Positions 1-10,881 of a stretch of DNA of 64,000 nt are shown here, in pieces. The stretch is from Vigna angularis. Taxonomy: Eukaryota; Streptophyta; Magnoliopsida; Fabales; Fabaceae. The position numbers and the translations under genes were made by a program. Where the stretch lies: contig NC_068974.1 of the NCBI RefSeq assembly GCF_016808095.1, positions 10,416,001-10,480,000 on the forward strand. Reading direction: 5' to 3'. The notes under the pieces are model-generated. The model saw only the letters and a program-made list of their open reading frames with translations. It ran no database searches and was not told the origin of the DNA. The first letter of the stretch is position 1. The number at the start of each line of letters is the position of its first letter.

Positions 1-1262
1 CGCAGGTTGAGTGTTTTTAGTGTTTTGGGAGTTCCGGATGTCCGTTTTGGACGTTCTTTAGTTCATTCTGGGCGTTTTTGACCCTTCCGGAGCCATTGGT
101 GAGGGTCTCCAAGCTGTTTGAATTACTTAAGTATTGATAATTAAAAGTCCTAAAGAAATTTGTGTTAATAAGTGATGGTTTTGTGAAAGTATGTAATGTA
201 TGAGTTGTTTTTATGACACGGTTGATGTTGTATGATGATGTATGGGTTTGGTATGAGACAATATAGTAAGAATGCACTTGAATGACTATGAAATTTTATG
301 TTTGATGAATCAAAGTGGTTTATGAGGTACATTATTGATCCAAGAGGAATATCATGTGATTTAAAGTGGTCGGATTGAATATGAAATTAAGATCTCTCGG
401 TGGGATCAGTTAGTGTGTTGAATGAATGTGAGAGGCTTCCATATGGGGGGTTATCCCTAACACTCCAACGGTCTTTCATTCTCACTTAGAGAGGATTGAC
501 GCGTGTGGTGGGAGTAGTGGGAGGTCCTAGGGTAGGCGCTATCACTAAAGGTCTATTCCGCGGTAACGGACTAGCCTTGTGTATGGTCGGGTGGAACCCC
601 TCGGCAATGGCTTTGCAAAGCAATAGAGACCATCACAAGTGCACAACCCACCCCAGCTCTACATACATTCTATGTCCGGACGTGTCTAGGAGTCTTAACA
701 TGATAGGATGTTTGCTTTAATAAGTTTTGTGAAATAAATATTTATGTTTATGATGACTTACATGTTTAGGTGTGTATGGACATTCTTGGAAATGCTAGCT
801 TGAATTGAAATTATCTGTATGTTTGTTTGAGACCTAGCTCACCCTTGCATTGTATGTGTTGCATGTGTTTGTCTTCTCCCTTGCGATGATCATCCAATCC
901 TTTGGATGTGAGCAGTAGGTGATGATGTACCATTGGAGTAAGCTTTGGAAGTTGAGGAAGACCCAACCCCTAGTGCTTAGGATTTCTACTAGCTCTTATT
1001 TTAAATAACTCTTTATTTTGAAAGACTTCTAGCCTTCATTTTATCATGATTTGTATTTTGGAAACACTCTTTAGGTCCCATTGAATCTTTATTCAATCAT
1101 GTATTTTGGAGAATTATGAACTTGTACTTAAGTTTTAAAACTTCCCAGTCAGACTTGGATAACTGTACCCCTTAATCCTATCTATTGTGTACTCTTAACT
1201 GCTTTCTATTATTATAATCGATGCATTCTACATATATACATTGCTATATATTTTGGGATGTC
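1..1262 (+). mobile_element. Ty3-gypsy LTR, 3' portion (Tekay/Del-like), truncated by window start
   Basis: The block ends in TTTGGGATGTCACA at 1262, the usual kind of 3' end (..CA) for plant Del/Tekay-type LTRs. No tRNA primer site follows, so this is a 3' LTR or a solo LTR. A second copy occurs in reverse orientation from 19766 to beyond 21060, sharing among others the stretch around 830-960 (GATGATCATCCAATCC). Short open frames inside it, such as 496-720, are shared by the repeat and are not genes. The edge at 1262 coincides with the point where the inverted-duplication arm loses similarity to its partner, as expected if the LTR was inserted there. Confidence 0.7.
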
Positions 1263-1871
1263 ACATAACTTCATACTATTATTCTAATGGATTGAAAGGT
1301 TTCTTTTTTTTTATGATGTGCAAATAAGTTAAGGTATGTTACATGTTATCATAGTCAGTTTAATTGAGTCTAAATATGTTATGTGCCAAGTTAGGTTATT
1401 CTTAAAAGGAATTTAATCACGTCATAATCTGTTAAATATAGTTTTGACCTAAACTAGACTATTTTACAATTTACAAAATACTAAAACTATTAAAATTGTC
1501 ACCTTAATTAGATTATGGATAAAATTGTCTTAAAATACTATAATAATTCGGAAGAAATGTTACATATTCATAATTTTAATTCGCATTATATCTCAATTAT
1601 CTTGCTCACACACCTTAAATATCACTATTTTTTGTTAGAATATTTTGTAATTTTCTTTCTTAATGGAAATTTTATGTTAATGTTGTTAAAAAAAAAATTT
1701 ATTTTATTAATACTCAAGTTTCAATAGTACAAAGGAAGACAAAATCGAGGAAAGTAGTTACACAATTAATAAGTATGAAAATAATTCAACATTGATCAAG
1801 ATTATTTTGCAAAATTGTGTAGGAATATAATTTCTTCTATCAATGTTTAGCTCAAAAGTTCTTCTTAGAAA

Positions 1872-2345
1872 TTATAACTTTTTTGTACACTTTTGTATGC
1901 ACTTATTCATCACGTTTTTTGCAAGATTATGAGCGCCTGATAAGAAAGTAAAGTCAATGGTTAAAATTATAAGCAATAGGAAAGCTAATTAACAAAGTTA
2001 TAAAAAAAATAATTAATAAAATGAAATCTAAATAAAAATGTATAACTATTGAAACAAGTAAAAATTTTGAGAGAGCACATACCAGTGTTGTAGGCAATGA
2101 CCTTCATTAAGTCACAGCTAGTAAAACATTTAAATATAGGATCAGGGGATAATGTATTGCAGAGTGTGATTCACAATCTTTAAGACATTTTTCATATTGA
2201 GGAGAGACTTTAAGTTCACATTTGAATGCACATTTAACACTGCATAAAAAAGCATCATTTTTGCTATTTAATTCAGCATGTGTAAAACTCAAAAGAATCA
2301 TCACCATAACTAAAACTCCAATAGCTTTTATCTCAACTTTTTCAT
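1872..2345 (-). pseudogene. Thionin-like cysteine-rich secreted peptide, broken copy
   Basis: This is the diverged inverted copy of the intact gene at 6845-7318. Exon 1 (2345-2083) keeps a signal-peptide-like hydrophobic run ending FTHAEL and the CxxxCxxxC and CxxxC motifs. Exon 2 (1936-1872) is open and has the same 65-base length as its partner, with a CxxxC motif before the stop. The intron borders GT (2082-2081) and AG (1938-1937) are kept. Two lesions are visible. A one-base loss just after the ancestral ATG (2345) puts that start out of frame, leaving only an internal ATG at 2307. A net insertion of a few bases around 2145-2165 shifts the frame before the third cysteine pair and leads to an early stop at 2107. 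It probably makes no functional peptide. Confidence 0.65.
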
Positions 2346-2530
2346 ATCTCTTTTGTAAGTTTTCTAAGGATTCAAAATATGAATAGAAGGAAAAGTCTTT
2401 GGTATTGTTTTCAGAAAGCTAACCATGAATTTATAGAGAAATAATTATTATACTCTTTTCCATTAAAAGTTAATTAGTCAATAAAATTTATTTAAAAATA
2501 AAAATATTAATAACTTCTTTATTATATAAA

Positions 2531-2783
2531 GATATAATTACTTTAAATGTAAATTTTGACAATGTTTCATATTTAAAATCCAATATTTAAATATAGAAAG
2601 CTAGACACGTAAGGAAAAAATATATTATACTTTTTCATTCTTAAGTATATTTAGTCAAAATAATATATTTTGACTTTAAATGTAATTATTTTGACCTTAA
2701 ATACATTTAAGATATAATTACTTTAAATGTAAATTTTGACTATGTTTCATATTTAAAATCCAATATTTAAATATAGAAAGCTA
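2531..2783 (+). repeat. Direct duplication of 73 bp at 180-bp offset
   Basis: Bases 2531-2603 recur almost unchanged at 2711-2783 (both begin GATATAATTACTTTAAATGT). The right arm of the inverted duplication shows one such stretch in reverse near 6590-6660, so this looks like a local duplication in or near the left arm. It lies in AT-rich non-coding DNA. Confidence 0.75.
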
Positions 2784-3530
2784 AATATTTTAAATCCAAT
2801 ATTTAAATATTTAAATTCAATATTTAAATATTTAAATCCAATATATGTGTGTGTTTTTGTGTATATATATGTATATATTTATATTACTTAATAAAAAATT
2901 AATTAATGCAATATTAAAAAAGTTAAAATATTTAATTTATCACTAGGAGTGTTTTGTTCTAATTTATTTTAGAGTTATTTAATGTGTCTATGAGGTAGTA
3001 ATATAATTCCTATTCTTTATGCAAAGTGTTATTTTTATTTCTTTTATTAAGATAATCAATTTATATTATAATGATGTCATTTTATAGGGTAATATTGTCA
3101 TCCTGAATGTAAGAAAGTAATATCCAAATTATGAAAAAATTATTAAGATAATATTTTGTAAAATACAAATATGAAAAATTTTTGTAATTTAAAATTAGAA
3201 GTATTAATTTCTTCAAATGTTATTTGTAGCGGTAAAACCCAGATAGAAGAAAAATATTTTATATTTTTATTTTATAATTTTGAATATTAGATATTTAATT
3301 ATGGTATGGAATTAGGTGATTAAAGTATTTAGGAGTAGTATAAAAAGTTATTAATTAGTTTTAGTTTTATTTTCAAATTTTTAGATGGGTTCAGAGAAGA
3401 GAGTAAGTTATTTTTTTATATTAATTATATGATCCTTAAGTATAGGAAAGAGAAAACTTCTATTTTAGGTAGTCTTGCGCTTATATCATGTGTATTGGGT
3501 TTGGATGATTTTCTTGCGCTTATTCTTATG

Positions 3531-3598
3531 ATGGTTGTTTTCAGTGCATTTACCATGTAATGGTTGTTTTCAGTGCATTTACCATGTAATGGTTGTTT
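3531..3598 (+). repeat. 29-bp tandem repeat, about 2.4 copies
   Basis: The unit starting ATGGTTGTTTTCAGTGCATT is repeated at 3531-3559 and 3560-3588, and a third partial copy begins at 3589. The first two units are identical, which implies a recent duplication. Confidence 0.85.
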
Positions 3599-3940
3599 TA
3601 CGAAACCTTAACGAATGTCAGTTTGCTTATGTATTGAGTGGGGAGTAGGGTTACGGGTTGTAGAGAAATCAATGATTCAAGGTTTCTGTTTGAGTTGCGT
3701 TGGAAAAAGAAGGAAAATAGGGTATTAGGTTTCGAGTGTTGATGGGAGTAGTCTCTGGAAAATGAGAAAGATTCGGGAAAAAAAGAGGGTGGTTCACATG
3801 GAGGAGAGAGTGAGCGAGGCAGTACAGGAAACACGCGCATTACCGACGGTCTTTTTTCGACGGTCTTATAGCCTTCGGTAATGGTGTGGTGATTTTAATC
3901 ACCGACGGATATTAAGCCTTCGGTAATTTGCCAGATGATT
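3590..3940. mobile_element. CACTA-type fragment with ACCGACGG/CCTTCGGTAA subterminal repeats
   Basis: Bases 3840-3935 hold inverted pairs of ACCGACGG and CCTTCGGTAA, the same motif set that fills both ends of the complete CACTA element at 11575-15345. The adjacent 3590-3840 stretch, read on the minus strand, resembles a 5' leader rich in CT and CCTCTC and has a short open frame with no recognisable domain. No CACTA terminus or target duplication was found, so this is a partial remnant. Confidence 0.45.
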
Positions 3941-4272
3941 AAAACCTAAACATTGGGATTCCCTCTCTCAGATCGATTTAGTGGACTAAAAAACCTAGCT
4001 CCATCATTTTTGTTGTGATTCCCCCCACTCTTAGTCTCGTGGGTATTTGAAGCCATTGGTGCATCATTGGTTCTTTACGGTGAATGTTCAAGTTCTTCTT
4101 TCGGTGGTGGTCGCCAGGTGATTTTCCCGTGTGGGTCCTACGGTGTTAAATAAAGAAATTCATATTTTAATAAAAGGTGCTATACTATGCTACTCTTAGG
4201 AAAATCAAGATTTATAAATAATATATTATATTATATTATATATTAACATATAATATATAATTCTTTTATGAT

Positions 4273-5236
4273 CACTAGTAGAAAAAGGGGAAACTAACGC
4301 GTCATATACGCTTCGGTTACGCAAAATCCGAAGCGTAAAAGACTATATGCTTTGGTTACAGCTTGACCCGAGGTCGAATGGTAATACTGTCTCGGGTAGA
4401 AGCAGACCCGAGACCTATACATCTGTCCCGAGGATACAACATTTTTGAAAAAACACTATTGCCTCGGGTCACCCCGACAACCGCTGCCTATACACTTACT
4501 ACCTATACTCTGAACCTTTTCATTTTCACACTCGAACAACTTCTTATTTCTCGGTGCTCTCCCTTCCCCTCTGTGCTCTCCCATTCTTCCCATTGTCGTG
4601 CACAGTCCAGACGACCACTGCTGCCTCCAGACGACCGCCGCTGCAGATCCACCGCTGCTGCCGCTCCAGATCCGCCGCTGCTGCCGCTCCAGATCCGCTG
4701 CCACTCCAGATCTGCCGCTGCTGCCTCAGCCATTCTTCCCCTCCTCGAGTGATTGGAAACCCTAAGGGAGCTTCTTGGTTCTTCTGCTTCTCGTCAAATC
4801 TACTCTTGTTCTTCTACTTCTTCTTCATATCTGGTTTTGGATTTTCAGTTTTGGAATTTTCTAGTTTTGGATTTTCTGGTTTTGGGATTTTCTTGTTGCT
4901 GAAGAACAATGTCACTTGCACCACTCAGCCGTCAGAGCCACTTCTCGGGTTGAAGGTTTACACATGATCAATCAACGACAATGGGAATTCTCTATGACAT
5001 GAAAATTGATTTTTGCATCTGAAGAGCACGGTTCCATTGTGTACTAAAATCTGAGAAAAAAAAAATATACTGCCTCGGTTCTTAGATAATCGAGGCATAA
5101 TTTTGTACTGTTTTATCTCGACATCTGACCGAGGCATAAAACATGTCCTTTTTACCTCGTCCTTGTATGCATCGGTTCTACAACCGATGCCTATAACAAA
5201 AACTAACCGGTGTCTTTCTTTATTATTGTACTAGTG
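4273..5236. mobile_element. Non-autonomous CACTA (En/Spm) element, 964 bp
   Basis: The left end is CACTAGTAGAAAAAGGGGAA and the right end reads, on the other strand, CACTAGTACAATAATAAAG. The flanking 3-bp target duplication GAT (4270-4272 and 5237-5239) fits CACTA transposition. Subterminal inverted motifs such as CCTCGG and CCGAGG (4366-4470, 5070-5130) are the presumed transposase binding sites. The interior (about 4600-4735) is unusually GC-rich, with imperfect repeats of CCGCTGCTGCCGCTCCAGAT, and looks like captured foreign sequence. Open frames over it are by-products of the repeats. No transposase is encoded, so the element would depend on a relative such as the one ending at 52703, whose terminus is very similar. 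Confidence 0.9.
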
Positions 5237-5239
5237 GAT

Positions 5240-5763
5240 CTTTGTATATTATATATTAGATTTCATTCCGTTTTTATAATCTTTGTATATTATATAATAA
5301 TATATAACTTTTATGCAAATTATTATATAACGGATATATAACAGTAAAGAAACTTAACAAGGTTAAGTTATAATTAATATTATATTATTATATATGTATT
5401 AAATCTATTAAGTTCAGGGGATTAAACTTTTAGCTGGAATACTTGTTTTCTTAGTAATATAAGTTAAGTGATGGTACGAATAATTTTCATAATTTAATAT
5501 AAGTTAAGTGATGGTACGAATAAGTAAGATATGTTCCATAAAGAATTTTATTAGAACAGAAAATGATCATTGTATCTGAACATAAGTTGTCTACTTATAA
5601 AGCTTGTGACACTGCATTGATTAACTATTAGTGCAATATATTTTAGGTAATCAAACCCAAAAATTAAATCATTAATATCGTATATTTGTAGAGCATAAAA
5701 CAAACTGACCTATTAATACCTGCTTAGTGAGAATCAATTCCGATCGATATACTTTATATAGTA
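5240..5763. other. AT-rich spacer between inverted arms
   Basis: No gene or known element was recognised. The stretch AATATAAGTTAAGTGATGGTACGAATAA occurs twice in close succession (about 5457-5484 and 5496-5523), a short local duplication. Confidence 0.6.
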
Positions 5764-7950
5764 CACAAAGAAGTAGATAAATGCTTTTAGAATATATTTT
5801 TATAAATATAATTTAGATAATTCAAATTTGTTGTAAAATCATTTTGAATACAATTAATTGTCTTATTTCATTATGTTTTGGTATTCACTTATTCCTCTCG
5901 TTATAGATTATACAAATATTACACAATTGTATTACAAAAAGTTATTTTCACTCAACTATTGCTGAAAATAAAATTTAAAGTAATTACTACTTATTTTACA
6001 TAACAAAATGTATTCATATTTTCATTTCAAAAAATATTATCTAAATAATTTTTTCATAATTTAAATATTATTTTCTTACATCATTAGGATGACAATATGA
6101 CCCTATAAATTGACATCATTATAATATGAATTGATTATCCACTATAGCAATTATACGTTGTCACGTTTCACTAATATTACAAGGTTGTAATTTAACAAAA
6201 TAAATAAAAATAACATTTTGCATAAAGAATAAGAATTAAATTAACACGAGATAGACGCATTAAATAATTCTAAAATAAATTAGAACAAAACACTCGTACA
6301 TTAAATATTTACACTTTTTTAATATTGCATTAATTATTTATTTATTAAATAATTTAAATTTATACATATATGCACAAAAACACACACATATATATAATTT
6401 TTATATAAATTATTTAAACACTATATTTAAAATTTATGAGACATAGTCACAAATTACATTCATTGATATATTAATTATATAATAAAATAATATAGAACAT
6501 AATAATATTTTTCCAATTAAAGTATATTTTACTGACTAAATATTTTTAAGAATGGAAAAGTATAATATTTTTTTCTTTATAAATTTGTATTTAACTTTCT
6601 ATATTTAAATATTGGGTTTTAAATATGAAACATAGTCAAAATTTACATGTAATTATATCTTAAAATAATAAATAAGTTATTAATATTTTTATTTTTAAAT
6701 AAATTCTGTTGACTAATTATTTTTGAATGTAAAAAAGTATAATAAGTATTTATCTATAAATTTATGGTTATCTTTCGGAAAACAATGGCAAAGACTTTTC
6801 CTTCTATTCATATTTTAAATCCTTGAAAAACATAGAAAAGAGATATGAGAAAAGTTGAGATAAAACCTATTGAAATTTTAGTTATAGTCATGATTCTTTT
6901 TAGTTTTACACATGCTGAATTAAGTAGCAAAAATGATGCTTTTATATGCAATGTTAAATGTGCAGTTAAATGTGAGACTAAATTATTTTCTCCATCATAT
7001 GATAAATGCATTAAAGATTGTCGATCACACCGCAATAGATCCTCTGATCCTGTTTATAAATGTTTGACTAGTTGTGACTTACTGAAGTCCACTTCCTACA
7101 ACACAGGTATACACTTTCTCAAAATATTTACTTGTTTTCATAGTTTTACATTTTCATTTAGATTTCATTTTATTAATTAATTTTTTTCATAACTTTGACA
7201 ATTAGTTTTCCTATTGCTTATAATTTTAACCATTGACTTTACTTTCTTTTCAGATGCTCATGATCTTACAAATAACGTGATGAATACATGCATGCAAGAA
7301 TGTACAAAAAAACTGTAATTTGTGGGAAGAACTTTTGAAAAAATTGATAGAAGAAATTATGTTCTACAAAATTTTCAAAAATAATCTTGATTAATAAACA
7401 ATGTTGATTTATTTTCATTCTTATTGTCTAACTACTCCTCCATCTTATGTCTTCCTTTTTACTATTGCAACTTGAGTATGAAATAAAATAAATAAAATCA
7501 AAGAATTTTATTTTGACAATATTATCATCGATTTCCATTAAGGAAATTACCAAACATTGTAGAGAAAAAATGATATTTAAGGTGTGCGAGCAAGGTATTA
7601 AGATACAATGTGAATTAAAACTATGAATATGTAACCTCCCTTCCGGGTTGTTATAGTGTTTTAAGACAAAATTTTATTGAAAGAGTGTAATGCAATTAAG
7701 ATGATAATTTTAATAGTTTTAGTATTTTATAAATTTTAAAATAGTCTAGTTCAAGTCAAAACTATATTTAATAGATTATGCTATGATTAAATTTCTTTTA
7801 AGAATAACCTAGCTTTGACACATAACATATCTAGATTCAATTAAACTAAACTCTAACTATGAAAACATGTAACACACCATAGCTTATTTGCACATCATAA
7901 AAAAGAAACCTCTCATGCTATTAGAATAATAGCGTGAAGTTAGATTATTG
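5764..7950 (-). repeat. Right arm of the inverted duplication
   Basis: This is the reverse-orientation partner of 1263-3231 and carries the intact thionin-like gene. Its inner part (5764-6150) is also matched, in reverse, by a third copy at 19057-19512, including sequence absent from the left arm. The left arm was therefore cut short at 3231 rather than the right arm being extended. Confidence 0.8.
6845..7318 (+). CDS. Thionin-like small secreted cysteine-rich peptide, two exons
   Basis: Exon 1 is 6845-7106, the intron 7107-7253 (GTATAC..TTTTCAG), and exon 2 7254-7318, giving 108 residues. Residues 1-24 form a signal peptide (basic start, hydrophobic ILVIVMILFSFTHA), so export is likely. The mature part has nine cysteines as one CxxxCxxxC and three CxxxC motifs, the last (CMQEC) in exon 2. 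This layout resembles plant thionin-like peptide families, which are small secreted defence or reproductive peptides, but the cysteine count is not the classic eight and the family is an inference. The same exon plan in the broken copy at 1872-2345 supports the splice model. The ATG at 6845 is chosen because it starts the hydrophobic leader. Expression is unknown. If intron 1 is retained, the frame stops at 7180. Confidence 0.65.
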
Positions 7951-7959
7951 TTATTTTAT

Positions 7960-8509
7960 AATTATTTATATTCTTAATAGATCTAATGTTTTTAAAAATA
8001 ATTATTACATATACTAATCAAGTCATGCAAATAAAAAAGTTTATTATCTTTTTTTTTCTAATTCTATAGTTGTAATCAAAGTTTATCATTCTTTAATAAT
8101 AGTAAAAATTTTCCATAGAAACATCGTTTTATATATATATATATATATATATTAAATATAAATACATTTTAGGACACATTAATTGAATGTATTTTATGGT
8201 ATTAAGTATTTAATTTCATGAAATATATTATTTATTTCTTAATTTAATTATGTGTTGTATTTTTTTTATTTTTTATTATTTTAATGAAATTTTAATTAGA
8301 AGTATTTTTCCCTACATGTTTAAAATATTTAAATTAAATTTCTATTATTTAAAAGTAAGAACTTAAATAAAAATATTCAAATTTGGAAAAAGTTAAATTT
8401 TAATTTATTATTTAAATAGGTATCCAAGCTAATTTCTCATACAATAAAATTATGTCTAATTAATTGGGTGGATATTTTATTTGGTAATAATATATTATTT
8501 GTCAAATGT
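7960..8509. other. AT-rich intergenic DNA
   Basis: No gene was seen. An (AT)n run lies at about 8130-8152. The rest is low-complexity A/T sequence without recognisable element ends. Confidence 0.7.
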
Positions 8510-8516
8510 AAATTTT

Positions 8517-8968
8517 AGGTTTAATTGCTTCCTTTGTCCCCAGTTTGGTTGAATTGTGTCAAATTCATCCTCATTTTTAAAAAAGTTTCATTGTCGTCCT
8601 CACGTGGTGTAAAAGTTTCATTGTCGTCCTCACGTGGTGTAAAAGTGTCAATTGAATCCAAACATAGAAAAAATTTGTGTCAAAGTAGTCATTTTTCCTA
8701 TATCTCTGTGTCTTCCTTTCATACAATCAAGTACAGATATTCATTTTACCTTATCCAATTTAAGGCTTTTCATAGCTCCAGAGAAGTGACATATGAAAGG
8801 AAGACACAGAGATATAGGAAAAATGACTACTTTGACACAAATTTTTTCTATGTTTGGATTCAATTGACACTTTTATACCACGTGAGGACGACAATGAAAC
8901 TTTTTTAAAAATGAGGATGAATTTGACACAATTCAACCAAACTGGGGACAAAGGAAGCAATTAAACCT
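8517..8968. mobile_element. Foldback MITE with about 200-bp inverted arms
   Basis: The left arm begins AGGTTTAATTGCTTCCTTTG and the right arm ends with its reverse complement. The arms pair over roughly 200 bases around a short loop near 8725-8790. The 7-bp direct repeat AAATTTT flanks the element (8510-8516, 8969-8975) and is a likely target duplication, although it is AT-rich and could extend by a base. The left arm carries a 30-bp tandem duplication (AAAGTTTCATTGTCGTCCTC..., twice between about 8581 and 8640) that the right arm has once. Open frames in both strands are mirror images and not genes. The superfamily (Mutator-like or other) is undetermined. Confidence 0.85.
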
Positions 8969-8975
8969 AAATTTT

Positions 8976-10312
8976 ATAATAACATACACTAATTATAATA
9001 TGCTTTTAGTCCTTTAAGTATCATTGATTTTTGGTTATACTCAAAACTTTGATGGCTTGTAGTCTTCATAGTATTGAAACATGTAATATTATTCTTTAAA
9101 AGGAACGATGTTAACTTTTTGTTGATCTAGAAAACTGCAAGGTCACGTCTTCTGCCAGCTTCCATCTTAAGTATTTGCCACGTTGCTTGTTTAATTTGTG
9201 GAATGAGATTAAGTGATTGGCACGTGTGTGGGTGATTGAAATCAGATTACGAAAGTTGGGTTCTTATTCGTCATCTCAGTTGGGGGCAAAGTTGGGTGCT
9301 TCTTCATCATCTCAGTTAAAGGTTGGAGTTTGTCTTGTTGAGGAGGTAAGATGATATGTATTATTTTGCTCTTCTACGTGTGAATATAAGTATTGGGGAT
9401 TTAGGGTTTGAGTGGGCACGAAAGTTGATGAAGGGATTTCTTTGTTGTAGTGAAATGAAAGGTGACAATGGAGGAAATGGTTGGACGCGAAGGACGATTG
9501 GTTTGGGAAAGTTGCAAAGTTGTGGATCATCTTCACGGTTACCATAGGGGCGCGTTCAAGGTCTCGCTTCATCCCACCTGCTTCCGTCGCTGTCCCGGAG
9601 TGCTGCCGGAGCATCGCCGGAGTGCCGCTAGAGTGTCGCCTGTTCGGTGGACGAAAAAGAGGGGTTTTCCGGGTTGTCAGTCCCACCCACACCTTTTTCG
9701 TCGTCTGTGTTCCAACCGGCACACCTTGTGTTCACTCAAGGTTCGTTTTTTTTATTTCAGTGGAATGAAGCTTTAATACATGCATGATGTTGTATGTGGA
9801 TGGTTTTGGTTATGTATGATACGTTTGTGTGTAAGCTGTACAAATATGACTTGTTGGATGGCGGTGGAATGTTGTTTATGTATGATGGAGGTGGTTTGTT
9901 AATAGTATTTGTTGGATAAATTAAATGTGTGATGATTGATACTATGGACATGAGAACATAAACTTTATTCCTTTGCGGTACTGAAAATGTTTATGGAAAA
10001 AGTGGGAAAATTTATGGAATAAATTTCACTTTTTATGCTTTACCCGTAATGTAGATATTTGATAAGTTATTAGATGACATAAATGTGGTGGGATGAATTG
10101 GGTTTTTTAGAAGGTCCTTTGATATAATTAATGATACTGTGTGTGTGATTCTCCATTTGTTGTTTATCCTTTACAATTTGACATATAATTGAAGTCTATT
10201 GCATTTTGTAGTGTTAATGATTTTTATAGATGTTGTTTGGTTAATCTTACATTGTTGTTGTAATTTTGTTGGATTGGTAGTCATGGACCTTGTTGGCCTT
10301 GCTGTGAAAAAA
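8976..10312 (+). other. Leader-like region upstream of the transposon-type gene; no clear CDS
   Basis: Bases 9240-9330 contain a short local repeat (GTTGGGTTCTTATTCGTCATCTCAG, then GTTGGGTGCTTCTTCATCATCTCAG). A GC-richer patch at 9540-9730 has repeated CCGGAGTGC-like words and ends in CTCAAGGTTCG. It has open frames on both strands with no recognisable domain. This may be an untranslated first exon of the gene at 11035, but no splice evidence was found. Confidence 0.4.
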
Positions 10313-10881
10313 AACAAGCCACCTCAAAATGAGAGTGGTGAACCTAGTTGGCCTTGCTGTGAAAAAACTTCAACCCAATTACCCACTTCATTCGGCTTTG
10401 GTACCAGTTATGTTGGTGAACCAAGGGTCCTAGAAAATGTATTTTTATGTGGCACGAATTTGTTAATAAAATGTTAAGAAATTGTTCCCAAATTACTTAG
10501 AAGTAGCTGAAATGAGGGAAAACAAACAAGCCACCCCAAAATGAGAGTGGTGGACCTAGTTGGCCTTGCTGTGCAAAAACTTGAACCTAGGTACCCACTT
10601 ATTTTGCCTAAGGTACCAGTTCTGTTCCTGTACCATGAGTGTTAGAAAATGTATTTTTATGTGGCACGAATTTGTTAATAAAATGTTAAGAAATTGTTCC
10701 CAGATTACTTAGAAGTAGATCAATTGAGGGAAAATAAACAAGCCACCCCAAAATTAGTGTGGTGGTCGTAGTTGGCCTCGGTGTGCTAAAACTTGAACCC
10801 AGGTACCCAGTTAATTTGCCTTAGGTACCAGTTCTGTTCCTGTACCACGAGTCTTACAAAATGTATTTTTATGTGGCACGA
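10313..10881 (+). repeat. 212-bp tandem repeat, three copies (third partial)
   Basis: The word AACAAGCCACC starts at 10313, 10525 and 10737, an exact 212-base period. Each unit carries TTGGCCT, GGTACCCA, GGTACCAGTT and ATTTTTATGTGGCACGAAT in the same order. Units 2 and 3 are closer to each other than to unit 1. It lies just upstream of the first coding exon at 11035, within the probable leader or intron. Confidence 0.9.

Larger units (their letters stand above)
1263..3231 (+). repeat. Left arm of a large inverted duplication
   Basis: Read on the minus strand this segment matches the right arm (about 5961-7950) with point changes and small indels. It includes the same two-exon thionin-like gene, the flanking AT-rich DNA and the stretch ATAATGATGTCATTTTATAG near 3070. 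The outer limit is the Ty3 LTR edge at 1262. The inner limit is about 3231, where unrelated sequence starts. Arm alignment was by eye, so the percent identity is unknown. Confidence 0.8.

Noticed and set aside
17..277. 86-residue minus-strand frame, also found at 20770-21081 on the plus strand
   Set aside because: Both copies lie inside the same LTR repeat, the frames are not bounded by known domains, and the shared frame follows from repeat identity.
4363..4967. Overlapping open frames on both strands rich in P, S, R and A
   Set aside because: They lie over the GC-rich CCGCTGCTG repeat of the 964-bp CACTA element; the repeat keeps several frames open at once and no domain is visible.
8130..8152. 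AT microsatellite as a possible matrix attachment or origin
   Set aside because: A plain dinucleotide run in AT-rich DNA gives no support for a function.
8525..8960. Two similar frames, one on each strand
   Set aside because: They are mirror translations of the foldback arms of the MITE.
9312..9776. Several overlapping frames on both strands
   Set aside because: GC-rich leader-like patch; no domain, no consistent frame, no splice model connecting it to the downstream gene.
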